A stretch of 64,000 bases of DNA from Agromyces salentinus. Its GTDB lineage: Bacteria > Actinomycetota > Actinomycetes > Actinomycetales > Microbacteriaceae. Below the pieces are notes generated by a model that was not told where the DNA came from, did not search any database, and saw only the letters and a list, made by a program, of their open reading frames with translations. This document shows, one piece after another, positions 54,704 to 63,326 of the stretch. Location of the stretch: positions 1-64,000 of the forward strand of contig NZ_WBIR01000009.1 of NCBI RefSeq assembly GCF_009749395.1. Reading direction: 5' to 3'. The translations under genes were made by a program, and so were the position numbers. The stretch's first letter is position 1, and the number at the start of each line of letters is the position of its first letter.

Positions 54704-55226
54704 CGCCGTGGAGCCACCGACGACGATCGGGCTCCCGGTCGTGCTGATCGGCCCGATGGGCGCCGGCAAGTCGCGCGTGGGCGCACGGCTCGCGGCATCG
54801 GTCGGCGCTCCCTTCATCGACACCGATGCGCGGGTCGAAGGACGGTACGGCCCGATCGATCAGATCTTCACGCGCGAGGGCGAGGAGTACTTCCGCATCG
54901 TCGAGCGCGAGCTCGTCGCGGAGGCGCTGCACGCCGAGGCCGTGATCTCCCTCGGCGGCGGCGCGGTCCTGCACGCGGACACGCGGCGCGACCTCGCCGA
55001 CCTCCCGGTGGTCTGGCTGCAGGTGTCCGCGGACGCCGTGGCGGCGCGCCTGGCGGGCGGCAACCGGCCCCTGCTCGCCGGCGGCGGCCTGACCAGGTGG
55101 ACCGCGATCCAGGAGGAGCGGGCCCCGGTCTACGCGTCGCTCGCCGACCTCACGATCGACACCTCGCGCCGCTCGGTCGCACGCATCGTCGAACAGATCA
55201 CAGAGCACTTCGGAGGAACACGATGA
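54696..55226 (+). CDS. aroK: Shikimate kinase
   Basis: 176 residues from GTG 54696; GTG 54708 is an alternative four codons later. Motifs are the P-loop [11 protein letters not shown], the DTDARVE acidic pair, [13 protein letters not shown] and the shikimate-binding SLGGGAV, then a lid with GGNRPLL. It phosphorylates shikimate. Overlaps aroC before and aroB after, so the three are coupled. Confidence 0.94.
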   Translation: MGDAVEPPTTIGLPVVLIGPMGAGKSRVGARLAASVGAPFIDTDARVEGRYGPIDQIFTREGEEYFRIVERELVAEALHAEAVISLGGGAVLHADTRRDLADLPVVWLQVSADAVAARLAGGNRPLLAGGGLTRWTAIQEERAPVYASLADLTIDTSRRSVARIVEQITEHFGGTR

Positions 55227-56308
55227 CGGCACCCGATTCGACCACGACCATCCGCGTCGGCGGAGACGAGGGGTACGACGTCGTCATCGGCGACGGCGTC
55301 CTCGCCGGCCTCGGCGACGCGCTCGGGCCGGCGGTGAAGAAGGTGCTGGTCGTGCACCCGTCCACGCTCGGTGCTCGCGCCGCAGCGTTGCGCGAGTCGC
55401 TCCAGGATCGCTTCGAGGTCCTGCTCGCCGAGATCCCCGACGCCGAGGCGGGCAAGCGCATCGAGGTCGCGGCGTTCTGCTGGCAGGTGCTCGGCCAGGC
55501 CGACTTCACGCGCACCGACGCCGTCGTCGGCATCGGCGGCGGCGCCGTCACCGACCTCGCCGGCTTCGTCGCCGCGACGTGGCTTCGCGGCGTGCGCGTC
55601 GTCCAGGTGCCGACGACCGTGCTCGGCATGGTCGACGCGGCCGTCGGCGGCAAGACCGGCATCAACACGAACGAGGGCAAGAACCTCGTCGGCGCGTTCC
55701 ATCCGCCCGCCGCGGTGCTCTGCGACCTGGACCTGCTCGACACCCTTCCGCGCAACGAGATCCTCGCCGGGTTCGCCGAGATCGTGAAGGCCGGCTTCAT
55801 CCGCTACCCCGAGATCCTCGACATCATCGAAGCCGACCCGGATGCCGCGACCGACCCCGCCAGCCCGCAGTTCCGCCGCGTGGTCGAGCTCGCGATCCGG
55901 ATGAAGGCCGACGTCGTCTCCGAGGACCTCACCGAGCAGGGCCTGCGCGAGATCCTGAACTACGGGCACACCCTCGGACACGCGGTCGAGCACGCCGAGC
56001 GCTACCAGTGGCGCCACGGTGCGGCGATCTCGGTGGGCATGGCCTTCGCCGCCGAGCTCGGCCGGTTGTCGGGGCGGCTCTCCGACGAGGTCGCCGACCG
56101 GCATCGCAGCATCCTCGAGCTCCTCGGCCTGCCGACGACGTATCCGGCGGGCCGTTGGCCGACGCTCCTCGCGACCATGCAGCGCGACAAGAAGTCCCGC
56201 GCGGGCCAGCTGCGCTTCATCGTGCTCGACGACCTCGCCAAGCCCACGGTGATGCTCGCGCCCGACCAGTCGCTGCTCTTCGCGGCGTACCAGGAGATCG
56301 CATCCTGA
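55223..56308 (+). CDS. aroB: 3-dehydroquinate synthase
   Basis: 361 residues from ATG 55223 (GGAGGA upstream; ATGA overlap with aroK). Features: [24 protein letters not shown] (NAD site), [44 protein letters not shown], and the zinc residues in [13 protein letters not shown]. It makes 3-dehydroquinate from DAHP. 61 bases before aroQ. Confidence 0.96.
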   Translation: MTAPDSTTTIRVGGDEGYDVVIGDGVLAGLGDALGPAVKKVLVVHPSTLGARAAALRESLQDRFEVLLAEIPDAEAGKRIEVAAFCWQVLGQADFTRTDAVVGIGGGAVTDLAGFVAATWLRGVRVVQVPTTVLGMVDAAVGGKTGINTNEGKNLVGAFHPPAAVLCDLDLLDTLPRNEILAGFAEIVKAGFIRYPEILDIIEADPDAATDPASPQFRRVVELAIRMKADVVSEDLTEQGLREILNYGHTLGHAVEHAERYQWRHGAAISVGMAFAAELGRLSGRLSDEVADRHRSILELLGLPTTYPAGRWPTLLATMQRDKKSRAGQLRFIVLDDLAKPTVMLAPDQSLLFAAYQEIAS

Positions 56309-56357
56309 CCCCGATCGGGCCTGCCGCGAGGCGACCGGCGAGCGGATGCCGCGCCGA

Positions 56358-56363
56358 TAGGCT
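56358..56363 (+). promoter_or_regulatory. -10 box of aroQ (leaderless start)
   Basis: TAGGCT followed by six bases and ATG 56370. So aroQ and the genes after it can be transcribed apart from the aroB side, with a leaderless mRNA. Confidence 0.5.
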
Positions 56364-56369
56364 TGCCGC

Positions 56370-56810
56370 ATGACGACGATCCTCGTGCTGAACGGCCCGA
56401 ACCTCGGACGCCTCGGCACCCGGGAGCCCGAGGTCTACGGCAGCGAGAGCCTCGCCGACATCGAGGCGCAGCTCGCGGCATCCGTGCCGGAGGGCGTCGA
56501 GATCGACCTGCGGCAGACCGACGACGAGGCCGAGCTGGTCGGGTGGATCCACGAGGCCGTCGACCGCCGGGTGCCCGTCGTGCTGAACCCTGCCGCCTTC
56601 ACGCACTACAGCTACGCGCTTCGCGATGCCGCCGCGCAGCTCAAGCAGGCGGGCGTCCCGCTGATCGAGGTGCACCTCTCGAACCCGCATGCCCGCGAGA
56701 CGTTCCGGCACACGAGCGTCATCTCGGGCATCGCGACGGGCGTCATCGCCGGCTTCGGGTCGGGCTCGTACCGGCTCGCGGTCGACGCCGTCCTGCGTTC
56801 GCTCGGGTGA
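56370..56810 (+). CDS. aroQ: 3-dehydroquinate dehydratase, type II
   Basis: 146 residues, the usual size of the type II dodecameric enzyme. Features: ILVLNGPNLGRLGTREPEVYG (catalytic Tyr and Arg lid region), NPAAFTHYSYALRDA, EVHLSNPHARETFRHTSVIS (catalytic His), and GVIAGFGSGSYRLAVDAVLR. It dehydrates 3-dehydroquinate. Starts with ATG but no Shine-Dalgarno; a TAGGCT -10 lies 6 bases ahead. Confidence 0.96.
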   Translation: MTTILVLNGPNLGRLGTREPEVYGSESLADIEAQLAASVPEGVEIDLRQTDDEAELVGWIHEAVDRRVPVVLNPAAFTHYSYALRDAAAQLKQAGVPLIEVHLSNPHARETFRHTSVISGIATGVIAGFGSGSYRLAVDAVLRSLG

Positions 56811-56816
56811 GTCGAC

Positions 56817-56822
56817 TACACT
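56817..56822 (+). promoter_or_regulatory. -10-like TACACT upstream of efp
   Basis: TACACT right after the aroQ stop, 64 bases before efp. A separate promoter for efp-nusB is likely. No clear -35. Confidence 0.4.
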
Positions 56823-56885
56823 CGATCAGTCGCATGCCTTCGCCGTGCGCCCGCAACTTTCCTCGAATCGAACGGAATCACCTCC

Positions 56886-57449
56886 ATGGCAAGCACCGCT
56901 GACATCAAGAACGGCGTCGTCCTCTCCATCGACGGCCAGCTCTGGAGCGTCATCGAGTTCCAGCACGTCAAGCCGGGCAAGGGCGGTGCGTTCGTGCGCA
57001 CCAAGCTCAAGAACGTGGTGTCGGGCAAGGTCGTCGACCGCACGTACAACGCGGGCGCCAAGATCGAGGTCGAGAACGTCGACCGCCGGGACTTCACGTA
57101 CCTCTACGCCGACGGCGACGGCTTCGTGTTCATGGACACCTCCGACTACGACCAGATCACGGTCCCCGGCACGGTCGTCGGCGACGCCGCGAACTTCATG
57201 CTCGAGAACCAGTCGGTCACGGTCGCGCTGAACAACGGCAACCCGCTCTACGTCGAGCTGCCCGCATCCGTCGTGCTCGAGATCACGTACACCGAGCCCG
57301 GCCTGCAGGGCGACCGCTCGACCGGCGGCACGAAGCCCGCGACCGTCGAGACCGGCTACGAGATCCAGGTCCCGCTGTTCCTCGAGACCGGCACGAAGGT
57401 CAAGGTCGACACTCGCACGGGCGACTACCTCGGGCGCGTGAACGACTAG
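56886..57449 (+). CDS. efp: Elongation factor P
   Basis: 187 residues in the three-domain EF-P layout. The tip of domain I is PGKGGAF with lysine K32, the residue modified in many bacteria. Actinobacterial EF-Ps usually keep an unmodified lysine in a PGKGPA loop. None of the EpmA/EpmB modification genes is in view. The KOW-like start and the [20 protein letters not shown]-terminus are canonical. It relieves stalling at proline stretches. The TAG stop overlaps the nusB GTG by one base. Confidence 0.96.
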   Translation: MASTADIKNGVVLSIDGQLWSVIEFQHVKPGKGGAFVRTKLKNVVSGKVVDRTYNAGAKIEVENVDRRDFTYLYADGDGFVFMDTSDYDQITVPGTVVGDAANFMLENQSVTVALNNGNPLYVELPASVVLEITYTEPGLQGDRSTGGTKPATVETGYEIQVPLFLETGTKVKVDTRTGDYLGRVND

Positions 57450-57862
57450 TGAGCGCACGTACGAAGGCGCGCAAGCGCGCCCTCGACCTGCTGTACTCCG
57501 CGGACATGCGGCAGGTCCCCGTCGAGCAACTGCTCGTGGTCGAGGCCGAGCGCGCCGCGGGGGAGCCCGAGCGCCAGACGTCCTGGCTCTACGCGCGCGA
57601 GATCGTCGACGGCGTCGTCGACCATCGTGAGGAGATCGACGAGCTGATCACGACGCACTCGCGGGGGTGGACCCTCGAGCGCATGCCCGCCGTCGACCGG
57701 GCGCTGCTCCGCATCGGGGCGTGGGAGATCCTCTACAACGACCAGGTGCCCGATCCCGTCGCGATCTCCGAGGCGGTCGAAGCCGCCACCGTCCTCTCGA
57801 CCGACGATTCGGCGGGCTTCGTCAACGGGCTCCTCGCCGCGATCTCGCACTCGAAGGCCTGA
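57449..57862 (+). CDS. nusB: Transcription antitermination factor NusB
   Basis: 137 residues from GTG 57449. All-helical Nus[64 protein letters not shown], and PVAISEAVEAATVLSTDDSAGFVNGLLAAI. It binds boxA RNA with S10 in rRNA antitermination. Ends the aro-efp-nusB run; a long hairpin terminator follows. Confidence 0.95.
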   Translation: MSARTKARKRALDLLYSADMRQVPVEQLLVVEAERAAGEPERQTSWLYAREIVDGVVDHREEIDELITTHSRGWTLERMPAVDRALLRIGAWEILYNDQVPDPVAISEAVEAATVLSTDDSAGFVNGLLAAISHSKA

Positions 57863-57885
57863 TCCGCCGCCCCTGATCCGTCCTC

Positions 57886-57931
57886 GAAGGCCGGGTGCCG
57901 CGCGTCCCACGACGCGTCGCACCCGGCCTTC
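57886..57931 (+). terminator. Terminator after nusB
   Basis: A long hairpin: GAAGGCCGGGTGC pairs with GCACCCGGCCTTC, extended inward by GCGCGTC/GACGCG with one bulge (57886-57931). It lies 23 bases after the nusB stop. Confidence 0.8.
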
Positions 57932-58129
57932 CGCGTCGTCACCGCGGAGTCTCGTGGGGGGCTCCCGCGGGCCCGGGCTCGGTGGCTGCCCGGAGGGGAG
58001 GCCAGCGACGCCCCTGACGGACGTTCAGCGATGGCCCCGACGCACGACGTCGCTGCTCGCGATGGGATTGGCCTCGGCGCCGATTCACGGCTGCCGCCTC
58101 CGATCCCATCGCCTCCGAAAGGCCCCTCC

Positions 58130-58642
58130 ATGTCCAGCACCACCCTCGCCAGCGGCCGCACGTCGACCGCGCAGACCCTCGACTCCATCCTCGATCGCGC
58201 GGACGCCGCCCAGGCGGTGGTGCAGCGCTTCCTCGCCCGGACCGCCGAGCCGGCGCTCCGCATCAGCCTCGGGCTCGTCTTCCTCGTCTTCGGCGTCCTC
58301 AAGTTCTTCCCGGGCGTGAGCCCCGTCGAGGGCCTCGTCGGTCGTACGTGGAACGCGCTCTCGTTCGGCGTCATCGACGGGTCCGCGGCGATGATCCTCA
58401 CCGGGGCGCTCGAGACCTTCGTCGGCCTCGCACTCGTGACCGGGCTGCTCCTGCGGATCGGCCTGCTCGTGCTGGCCGGCACGTTCATCGGGATCTTCTC
58501 GCCCCTCGTTTTGTTCGGCTCCGAGGCCTTCGGCGCCACCGGGCCGACCCTCACCGGGCAGTACATCCTGAAGGACGTGGTGCTGGTCGCCGCCGCGATG
58601 GTCGTCGCCGCCGCGGCGCTGAAGCGGCCGATCCGTCGGTGA
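58130..58642 (+). CDS. DoxX family membrane protein
   Basis: 170 residues from ATG 58130, with GAAAGG upstream. After a 35-residue polar start, four hydrophobic segments follow: ISLGLVFLVFGVLKFFPG, ALETFVGLALVTGLLLRIGLLVLAG, FIGIFSPLVLFG and DVVLVAAAMVVAAAALKR. DoxX proteins are small quinone- or redox-related membrane proteins; the role is not certain. The gene is boxed in by terminators at 57886 and 58672, so it is a separate unit between nusB and pyrR. Confidence 0.8.
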   Translation: MSSTTLASGRTSTAQTLDSILDRADAAQAVVQRFLARTAEPALRISLGLVFLVFGVLKFFPGVSPVEGLVGRTWNALSFGVIDGSAAMILTGALETFVGLALVTGLLLRIGLLVLAGTFIGIFSPLVLFGSEAFGATGPTLTGQYILKDVVLVAAAMVVAAAALKRPIRR

Positions 58643-58671
58643 TCGCGCCCGCGCGCCTCCGGACTAACCGC

Positions 58672-58708
58672 CGCAGCGCGGCCCCGTATCGTGCGGGGCC
58701 GCGCTGCG
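58672..58708 (+). terminator. Terminator after the DoxX gene
   Basis: A perfect 15-bp stem (58672-58686 with 58694-58708) and a 7-base loop, just before the pyr promoter. No T-run. Confidence 0.8.
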
Positions 58709-58734
58709 TCGCGTGTCCCGGGGCCGGGCACTGG

Positions 58735-58740
58735 TAGGCT
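58735..58740 (+). promoter_or_regulatory. -10-like TAGGCT of the pyr operon
   Basis: TAGGCT, 62 bases before pyrR and 13 before the PyrR loop, so the transcript would start near 58747 and carry the whole loop. Confidence 0.45.
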
Positions 58741-58752
58741 CGGAGGACTGGC

Positions 58753-58788
58753 AACCTTGAAGACCGTCCCGTGAGGCGGAGAAGGGAG
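58753..58788 (+). promoter_or_regulatory. PyrR-binding loop overlapping the pyrR ribosome binding site
   Basis: AACCTT...ACCGTCCCGTGAGGCGG...AAGG has the pattern of Bacillus PyrR binding loops (AACCUU...AGUCCAGAGAGGCU...AAGG). CCTT (58755-58758) pairs with AAGG (58782-58785). The right arm and following GGGAG (58784-58788) are also the Shine-Dalgarno for pyrR. PyrR with UMP bound to this loop would block translation, as described for mycobacterial pyrR. Confidence 0.7.
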
Positions 58789-58796
58789 TCGCTTCC

Positions 58797-59336
58797 GTGC
58801 GCATCGTGCTCACCCAAGCTGACGTTCAACGGGCGTTGACCCGCATCGCACATGAGATCCTCGAGTCCAATCGAGGCGCCGAGAATCTCCTCCTCCTCGG
58901 CATCCCGACGCGGGGCACCGTGCTCGCGAAGCGCATCGCCGCCGTCATCCACCGCATCGAGCCGTCGGCGCCCGCCGAACTCGCCGGGTCCCTCGACGTG
59001 ACGATGTACCGCGACGACCTCTCGCGCAGCGGCATCCGCATGCCCTCGCCGACCGAGATCCCGGCGTCCATCGACGGCCGCACCGTCGTGCTCGTCGACG
59101 ACGTGCTCTACTCCGGTCGCACCATCCGCTCGGCGTTCGACGCGCTGAGCGACCTCGGGCGTGCCCGGGCCGTCCGCCTCGCGGTCCTGGTGGATCGCGG
59201 CCACCGGGAGTTCCCGATCCGAGCTGACTTCGTCGGCAAGAACCTGCCGAGCGCCGCGAGCGAGCGCATCAACGTGCGCCTCTCCGAGACCGACGGCGTC
59301 GAGGACCACGTCTCGATCGAGGGAGGCGTCGAATGA
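58797..59336 (+). CDS. pyrR: PyrR bifunctional regulator / uracil phosphoribosyltransferase
   Basis: 179 residues from GTG 58797. The PRPP loop [20 protein letters not shown] is near residue 100. The N-terminal [26 protein letters not shown] and C-terminal [20 protein letters not shown] are typical. PyrR binds RNA in the presence of UMP and can also make UMP from uracil. Overlaps pyrB by 4 bases; first gene of the pyrimidine operon. Confidence 0.95.
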   Translation: MRIVLTQADVQRALTRIAHEILESNRGAENLLLLGIPTRGTVLAKRIAAVIHRIEPSAPAELAGSLDVTMYRDDLSRSGIRMPSPTEIPASIDGRTVVLVDDVLYSGRTIRSAFDALSDLGRARAVRLAVLVDRGHREFPIRADFVGKNLPSAASERINVRLSETDGVEDHVSIEGGVE

Positions 59337-60283
59337 GGCACCTGCTCAGTACGCGGGAGCTGGCCCGCGACGAGGCCATCGCCCTGCTCGACATCGCCGA
59401 GGACATGGCCGCCGTGCAGCACCGCGAGGTCAAGAAGCTGCCGACGCTCCGCGGCAAGACCGTCGTGAACCTCTTCTTCGAGGACTCCACGCGCACGCGC
59501 ATCTCGTTCGAGGCGGCCGCCAAGCGGCTTTCGGCCGATGTCATCAACTTCAGCGCGAAGGGATCGAGCGTCTCGAAGGGCGAGAGCCTGAAGGACACCG
59601 CGCAGACGCTGCAGGCCATGGGCGCCGACGGCGTCGTCATCCGCCATCCCTCCTCGGGGGCTCCATACACCCTCGCGACGAGCGGGTGGATCGACGCCGG
59701 CGTCGTGAACGCCGGCGACGGCACCCACGAGCACCCCACCCAGGCGTTGCTCGACGCCTTCACGATGCGCAGCCGGCTGCACGGCGCGGCGAGCAGGGGC
59801 CGCGGCCTCGACGGCGTGCGCGTCGTCATCGTCGGCGACATCCTGCACTCGCGCGTGGCCCGCTCGAACGTCTGGCTGCTGGCGACGCTCGGCGCCGAGG
59901 TGACCCTCGTCGCGCCCCCGACGCTCGTGCCGGTCGACACCGGGGGCTGGCCGGCATCCGTCGTCTTCGACCTCGACGAGGCGCTCGCGAGCGGACCCGA
60001 CGTGGTCATGATGCTCCGCATCCAGGCGGAGCGGATGCACGGCGCGTTCTTCCCGAACAGCCGCGAATACGCACGAACCTGGGGGCTGGACGATGCCAGG
60101 TTCTCCCAGTTGCCCACGGCTACGATGGTCATGCATCCCGGACCGATGAACCGAGGGCTGGAGATCTCCGCCCTCGCGGCGGACTCCGCGCAGTCCACGG
60201 TCAGGGAGCAGGTCGCGAACGGAGTATCAGTGAGAATGGCCGCCCTGTACCTTCTGCTCTCGAGCGAACGAGGTGAGGCCTGA
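59333..60283 (+). CDS. pyrB: Aspartate carbamoyltransferase
   Basis: 316 residues. STRTRISFE (carbamoyl phosphate site), [52 protein letters not shown], and late [11 protein letters not shown] give the complete ATCase pattern. It makes carbamoyl aspartate. ATGA overlaps join it to pyrR, and its last base is the first of the pyrC ATG. Confidence 0.97.
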   Translation: MRHLLSTRELARDEAIALLDIAEDMAAVQHREVKKLPTLRGKTVVNLFFEDSTRTRISFEAAAKRLSADVINFSAKGSSVSKGESLKDTAQTLQAMGADGVVIRHPSSGAPYTLATSGWIDAGVVNAGDGTHEHPTQALLDAFTMRSRLHGAASRGRGLDGVRVVIVGDILHSRVARSNVWLLATLGAEVTLVAPPTLVPVDTGGWPASVVFDLDEALASGPDVVMMLRIQAERMHGAFFPNSREYARTWGLDDARFSQLPTATMVMHPGPMNRGLEISALAADSAQSTVREQVANGVSVRMAALYLLLSSERGEA

Positions 60284-61626
60284 TGGGCGAATCGTTCGTC
60301 ATCACCGGCGCGACCCTCCCGACGGGTGAGCGCGCCGACATCCGGCTCGACGGCGGCATCATCGCCGAGGTCGGGAGCATCGCGGATGCCGCGGGGGCGA
60401 CGGTCATCGACGCCGACGGCCTCATCGCGCTTCCCGGCCTCGTCGACCTGCACACGCATCTCCGCGAGCCGGGCTACGAGCAGTCCGAGACGGTGCTCAC
60501 GGGCACGCAGGCCGCCGCGGCGGGCGGATTCACCGCGGTGTTCGCGATGGCGAACACCTCGCCGGTCGCCGACACCGCGGGCGTCGTCGAGCAGGAGGCG
60601 AGCCTCGGGCTCTCGGCCGGCTACGCCACCGTGCAGCCGATCGGCGCCGTCACCGTCGGCCTCAAGGGCGAACTGCTCGCCGAACTCGGCGCCATGGCGA
60701 GGTCCCGCGCGAACGTGCGCGTCTTCAGCGACGACGGGTTCTGCGTCTTCGACCCGCTGCTCATGCGTCGCGCCCTCGAGTACGTCAAGGCCTTCGACGG
60801 CGTGATCGCCCAGCATTCGCAGGAACCGCGTCTCACGCAGGGCGCCCAGATGAACGAGGGCGCGCTCTCGGGCGAACTCGGGCTCGCGGGCTGGCCGGCC
60901 GTCGCCGAGGAGTCGATCATCGCCCGTGACGTGCTCCTCGCGGAGCACGTGGGCAGCCGCCTGCACGTGTGCCACGTGTCCACCGCCGGTTCCGTCGAGG
61001 TCATCCGCTGGGCCAAGGCCCGCGGCATCGACGTGACCGCAGAGGTCACGCCCCACCACCTGCTGCTGACCGAGGACCTCGTCTCGAGCTACGACCCGCG
61101 CTACAAGGTGAACCCCCCGCTGCGCCGCGCCGAGGACGTCGAGGCGCTGCGCACCGCCCTCGCCGACGGCACGATCGACATCGTCGCGACCGACCACGCG
61201 CCGCATCCGGTCGAGGCCAAGCAGAGCGAATGGGATGCCGCGGCCAACGGCATGGTCGGGCTCGAGTCCGCGCTCTCGGTCGTGCATGCGTCGGTGGTCG
61301 AGACGGGCCTGCTCGACTGGGCCGACGTGGCGCGCGTGCTCTCCTCGGCGCCGGCCCGCATCGGCCGCCTCCGCGGGCAGGGCGAGGCCATCGAGGTCGG
61401 CGCGGCTCCGGAACTCACGCTCTACGACCCGGCGGCGGCATCCGAGTTCGGACTCGACCGGTTGGCCGGGCGGAGCGTGAACTCCCCGTACCTCGGGCGC
61501 CTGCTCCCGGGCCGCGTGGTCGCGACCTTCCACTCGGGCTACGCCACGCTCCTCGACGGCATCGTGCAGCCCGCCGACGAGGTCGCTCGGCTGGCGACGG
61601 CGAGTACCGGGGGTGCCCGTGGATAA
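60283..61626 (+). CDS. pyrC: Dihydroorotase
   Basis: 447 residues. The metal motif is LVDLHTHLREPG (HxH) near residue 55, HSQEPRL, CHVSTAGSVE, TPHHLLLTED, and the catalytic ATDHAPH near 305. This is the class I (multifunctional-type) dihydroorotase found in actinobacteria and Bacillus. It cyclises carbamoyl aspartate. It overlaps the next gene by about 8 bases. Confidence 0.97.
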   Translation: MGESFVITGATLPTGERADIRLDGGIIAEVGSIADAAGATVIDADGLIALPGLVDLHTHLREPGYEQSETVLTGTQAAAAGGFTAVFAMANTSPVADTAGVVEQEASLGLSAGYATVQPIGAVTVGLKGELLAELGAMARSRANVRVFSDDGFCVFDPLLMRRALEYVKAFDGVIAQHSQEPRLTQGAQMNEGALSGELGLAGWPAVAEESIIARDVLLAEHVGSRLHVCHVSTAGSVEVIRWAKARGIDVTAEVTPHHLLLTEDLVSSYDPRYKVNPPLRRAEDVEALRTALADGTIDIVATDHAPHPVEAKQSEWDAAANGMVGLESALSVVHASVVETGLLDWADVARVLSSAPARIGRLRGQGEAIEVGAAPELTLYDPAAASEFGLDRLAGRSVNSPYLGRLLPGRVVATFHSGYATLLDGIVQPADEVARLATASTGGARG

Positions 61627-62176
61627 GTGGATCGGTGCCGTCGTCGCCATCGTCGTCGTCGCCGTCGTGGTGTGGCTCGGGTACCGCGCCTGGCGGCGCC
61701 GGGTCGTCCGCGACGAGACGCTCTCCGCGTACCCGCTGCCGGCGTCCATCGGCCCGGTGCGCTACGAGACCGAGGTGCTCTACGTCGCGACGACGCCCGT
61801 CGGGTCGCCGCTCGAGCGCCTCGCCGTCGAGGGGCTCGCGTTCCGCGGGTCCGGTCGCGTCGAGGTCCTCGCCGAGGGCCTCGTCCTGCGCATCGCCGGC
61901 GAGCGCCCCTCCTTCGTCCCGGCCGATCGGCTCGTGGCCGCGGGGGAGGCGACCTACGCGATCGACCGGGGCGTCGAGCCCGGCGGTCTCGTCGCGATCA
62001 GCTGGATCGTGAACCTCGACGAGCCGGCCCCCGACCGCGTGGCGCCGTACGTCGACAGCTACCTCAGGGCCCGGCATCCGGGCGACTCGGCTCGGATCAT
62101 CGACGCCGTCAACGACATCGCTGCAGCGCGCCCCGTGCTGCAGCCCCACCAGGAGAGCGAGGCCTCGGATGACTGA
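61619..62176 (+). CDS. Single-pass membrane protein with PH-like domain in the pyr operon
   Basis: 185 residues from GTG 61619; GTG 61613 would add two. An N-terminal helix (about 4-25) is [21 protein letters not shown] and then basic residues. A beta-rich PH-like domain (about 45-150) follows: [40 protein letters not shown] and [10 protein letters not shown]. The C-terminus is polar. A membrane gene lies at the same place between pyrC and carA in mycobacteria (Rv1382), so the link to pyrimidine synthesis is conserved though its role is unknown. It overlaps carA by 8 bases. Confidence 0.82.
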   Translation: MDKWIGAVVAIVVVAVVVWLGYRAWRRRVVRDETLSAYPLPASIGPVRYETEVLYVATTPVGSPLERLAVEGLAFRGSGRVEVLAEGLVLRIAGERPSFVPADRLVAAGEATYAIDRGVEPGGLVAISWIVNLDEPAPDRVAPYVDSYLRARHPGDSARIIDAVNDIAAARPVLQPHQESEASDD

Positions 62177-63326
62177 GACCACCACCCGACTGCACGAGCC
62201 GGCCGTGCTCGTGCTCGAAGACGGCACCCGGTTCGAGGGCCGTGCCTACGGCGCCCGCGGACGCACGCTCGGCGAGGCCGTGTTCGCGACCGGCATGACG
62301 GGCTACCAGGAGACGCTGACCGACCCCTCGTACGCAGGGCAGATCGTCATGATGACCGCACCGCACATCGGCAACACGGGCATGAACGACGAGGACATGG
62401 AGTCGGCCCGCATCTGGGTCGCCGGCTTCGTGGTGCGGGACCCCTCCCGAGTCGTCTCGAACTTCCGCTCGCAGCGGAGCCTCGACGACGACCTCCAGGC
62501 GGCCGGCGTGGTCGGCATCAGCGGCATCGACACGCGTGCGCTGACGCGCCACCTGCGCTCCGCGGGCGCCATGCGTTCCGGCATCTTCTCGGGGGAGGCC
62601 GCCGCGCTCACGCACGGCGAGCAGCTCGAGCTCGTGCAGAGCACCATCGAGATGACCGGCCGCAACCTGTCGGACTCGGTCTCGACGGCCGAGCGGTACG
62701 AGCTCCCCGCCAAGGGCGAACGCGTCGGATCCGTCGCGGTGCTCGACCTCGGCGTCAAGACGTCGACCCTGAACTTCCTCGCGGAGCGCGGTTTCGACGT
62801 GAAGGTCCTCCCGCAGTCCGTCACGGCCGAGGAGGTGCTCGCCGAACGCCCCGACGCGCTGTTCTTCTCGAACGGGCCCGGGGACCCCGCGGCATCCGAT
62901 CGCCATGTCGAGATCCTCCGGAGCTCGCTTCGCGCCGGCGTGCCGTACTTCGGCATCTGCTTCGGCAACCAGCTGCTCGGGCGCGCGCTCGGCTACGGCA
63001 CGTACAAGCTGCCCTTCGGCCACCGCGGCATCAACCAGCCCGTCGTCGACAAGGCGACCGGCCGCGTCGAGATCACCGCGCACAACCACGGCTTCGCCGT
63101 CGACGCTCCGATCGACCGCATCAGCGAGTCGAGTGAGGGCTTCGGCCGTGTCGAGGTCAGCCACGTCGACCTGAACGACGACGTCGTCGAGGGGCTCAAC
63201 TGCCTCGACATCCCCGCCTTCTCGGTGCAGTACCACCCGGAGTCCGCGGCCGGTCCGCACGACGCCAACTACCTCTTCGACCGGTTCCGCGACATGGTCA
63301 TCGCGAGCAAGGAGAACCAGGCCTGA
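62169..63326 (+). CDS. carA: Carbamoyl-phosphate synthase small (glutaminase) subunit
   Basis: 385 residues from ATG 62169. The N-terminal part has [18 protein letters not shown] and the [19 protein letters not shown] linker. The class I glutaminase domain has the catalytic Cys in [15 protein letters not shown] near residue 260 and His/Glu in [11 protein letters not shown] near 357. It frees ammonia from glutamine for CarB. One-base overlap with carB. Confidence 0.97.
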   Translation: MTETTTRLHEPAVLVLEDGTRFEGRAYGARGRTLGEAVFATGMTGYQETLTDPSYAGQIVMMTAPHIGNTGMNDEDMESARIWVAGFVVRDPSRVVSNFRSQRSLDDDLQAAGVVGISGIDTRALTRHLRSAGAMRSGIFSGEAAALTHGEQLELVQSTIEMTGRNLSDSVSTAERYELPAKGERVGSVAVLDLGVKTSTLNFLAERGFDVKVLPQSVTAEEVLAERPDALFFSNGPGDPAASDRHVEILRSSLRAGVPYFGICFGNQLLGRALGYGTYKLPFGHRGINQPVVDKATGRVEITAHNHGFAVDAPIDRISESSEGFGRVEVSHVDLNDDVVEGLNCLDIPAFSVQYHPESAAGPHDANYLFDRFRDMVIASKENQA

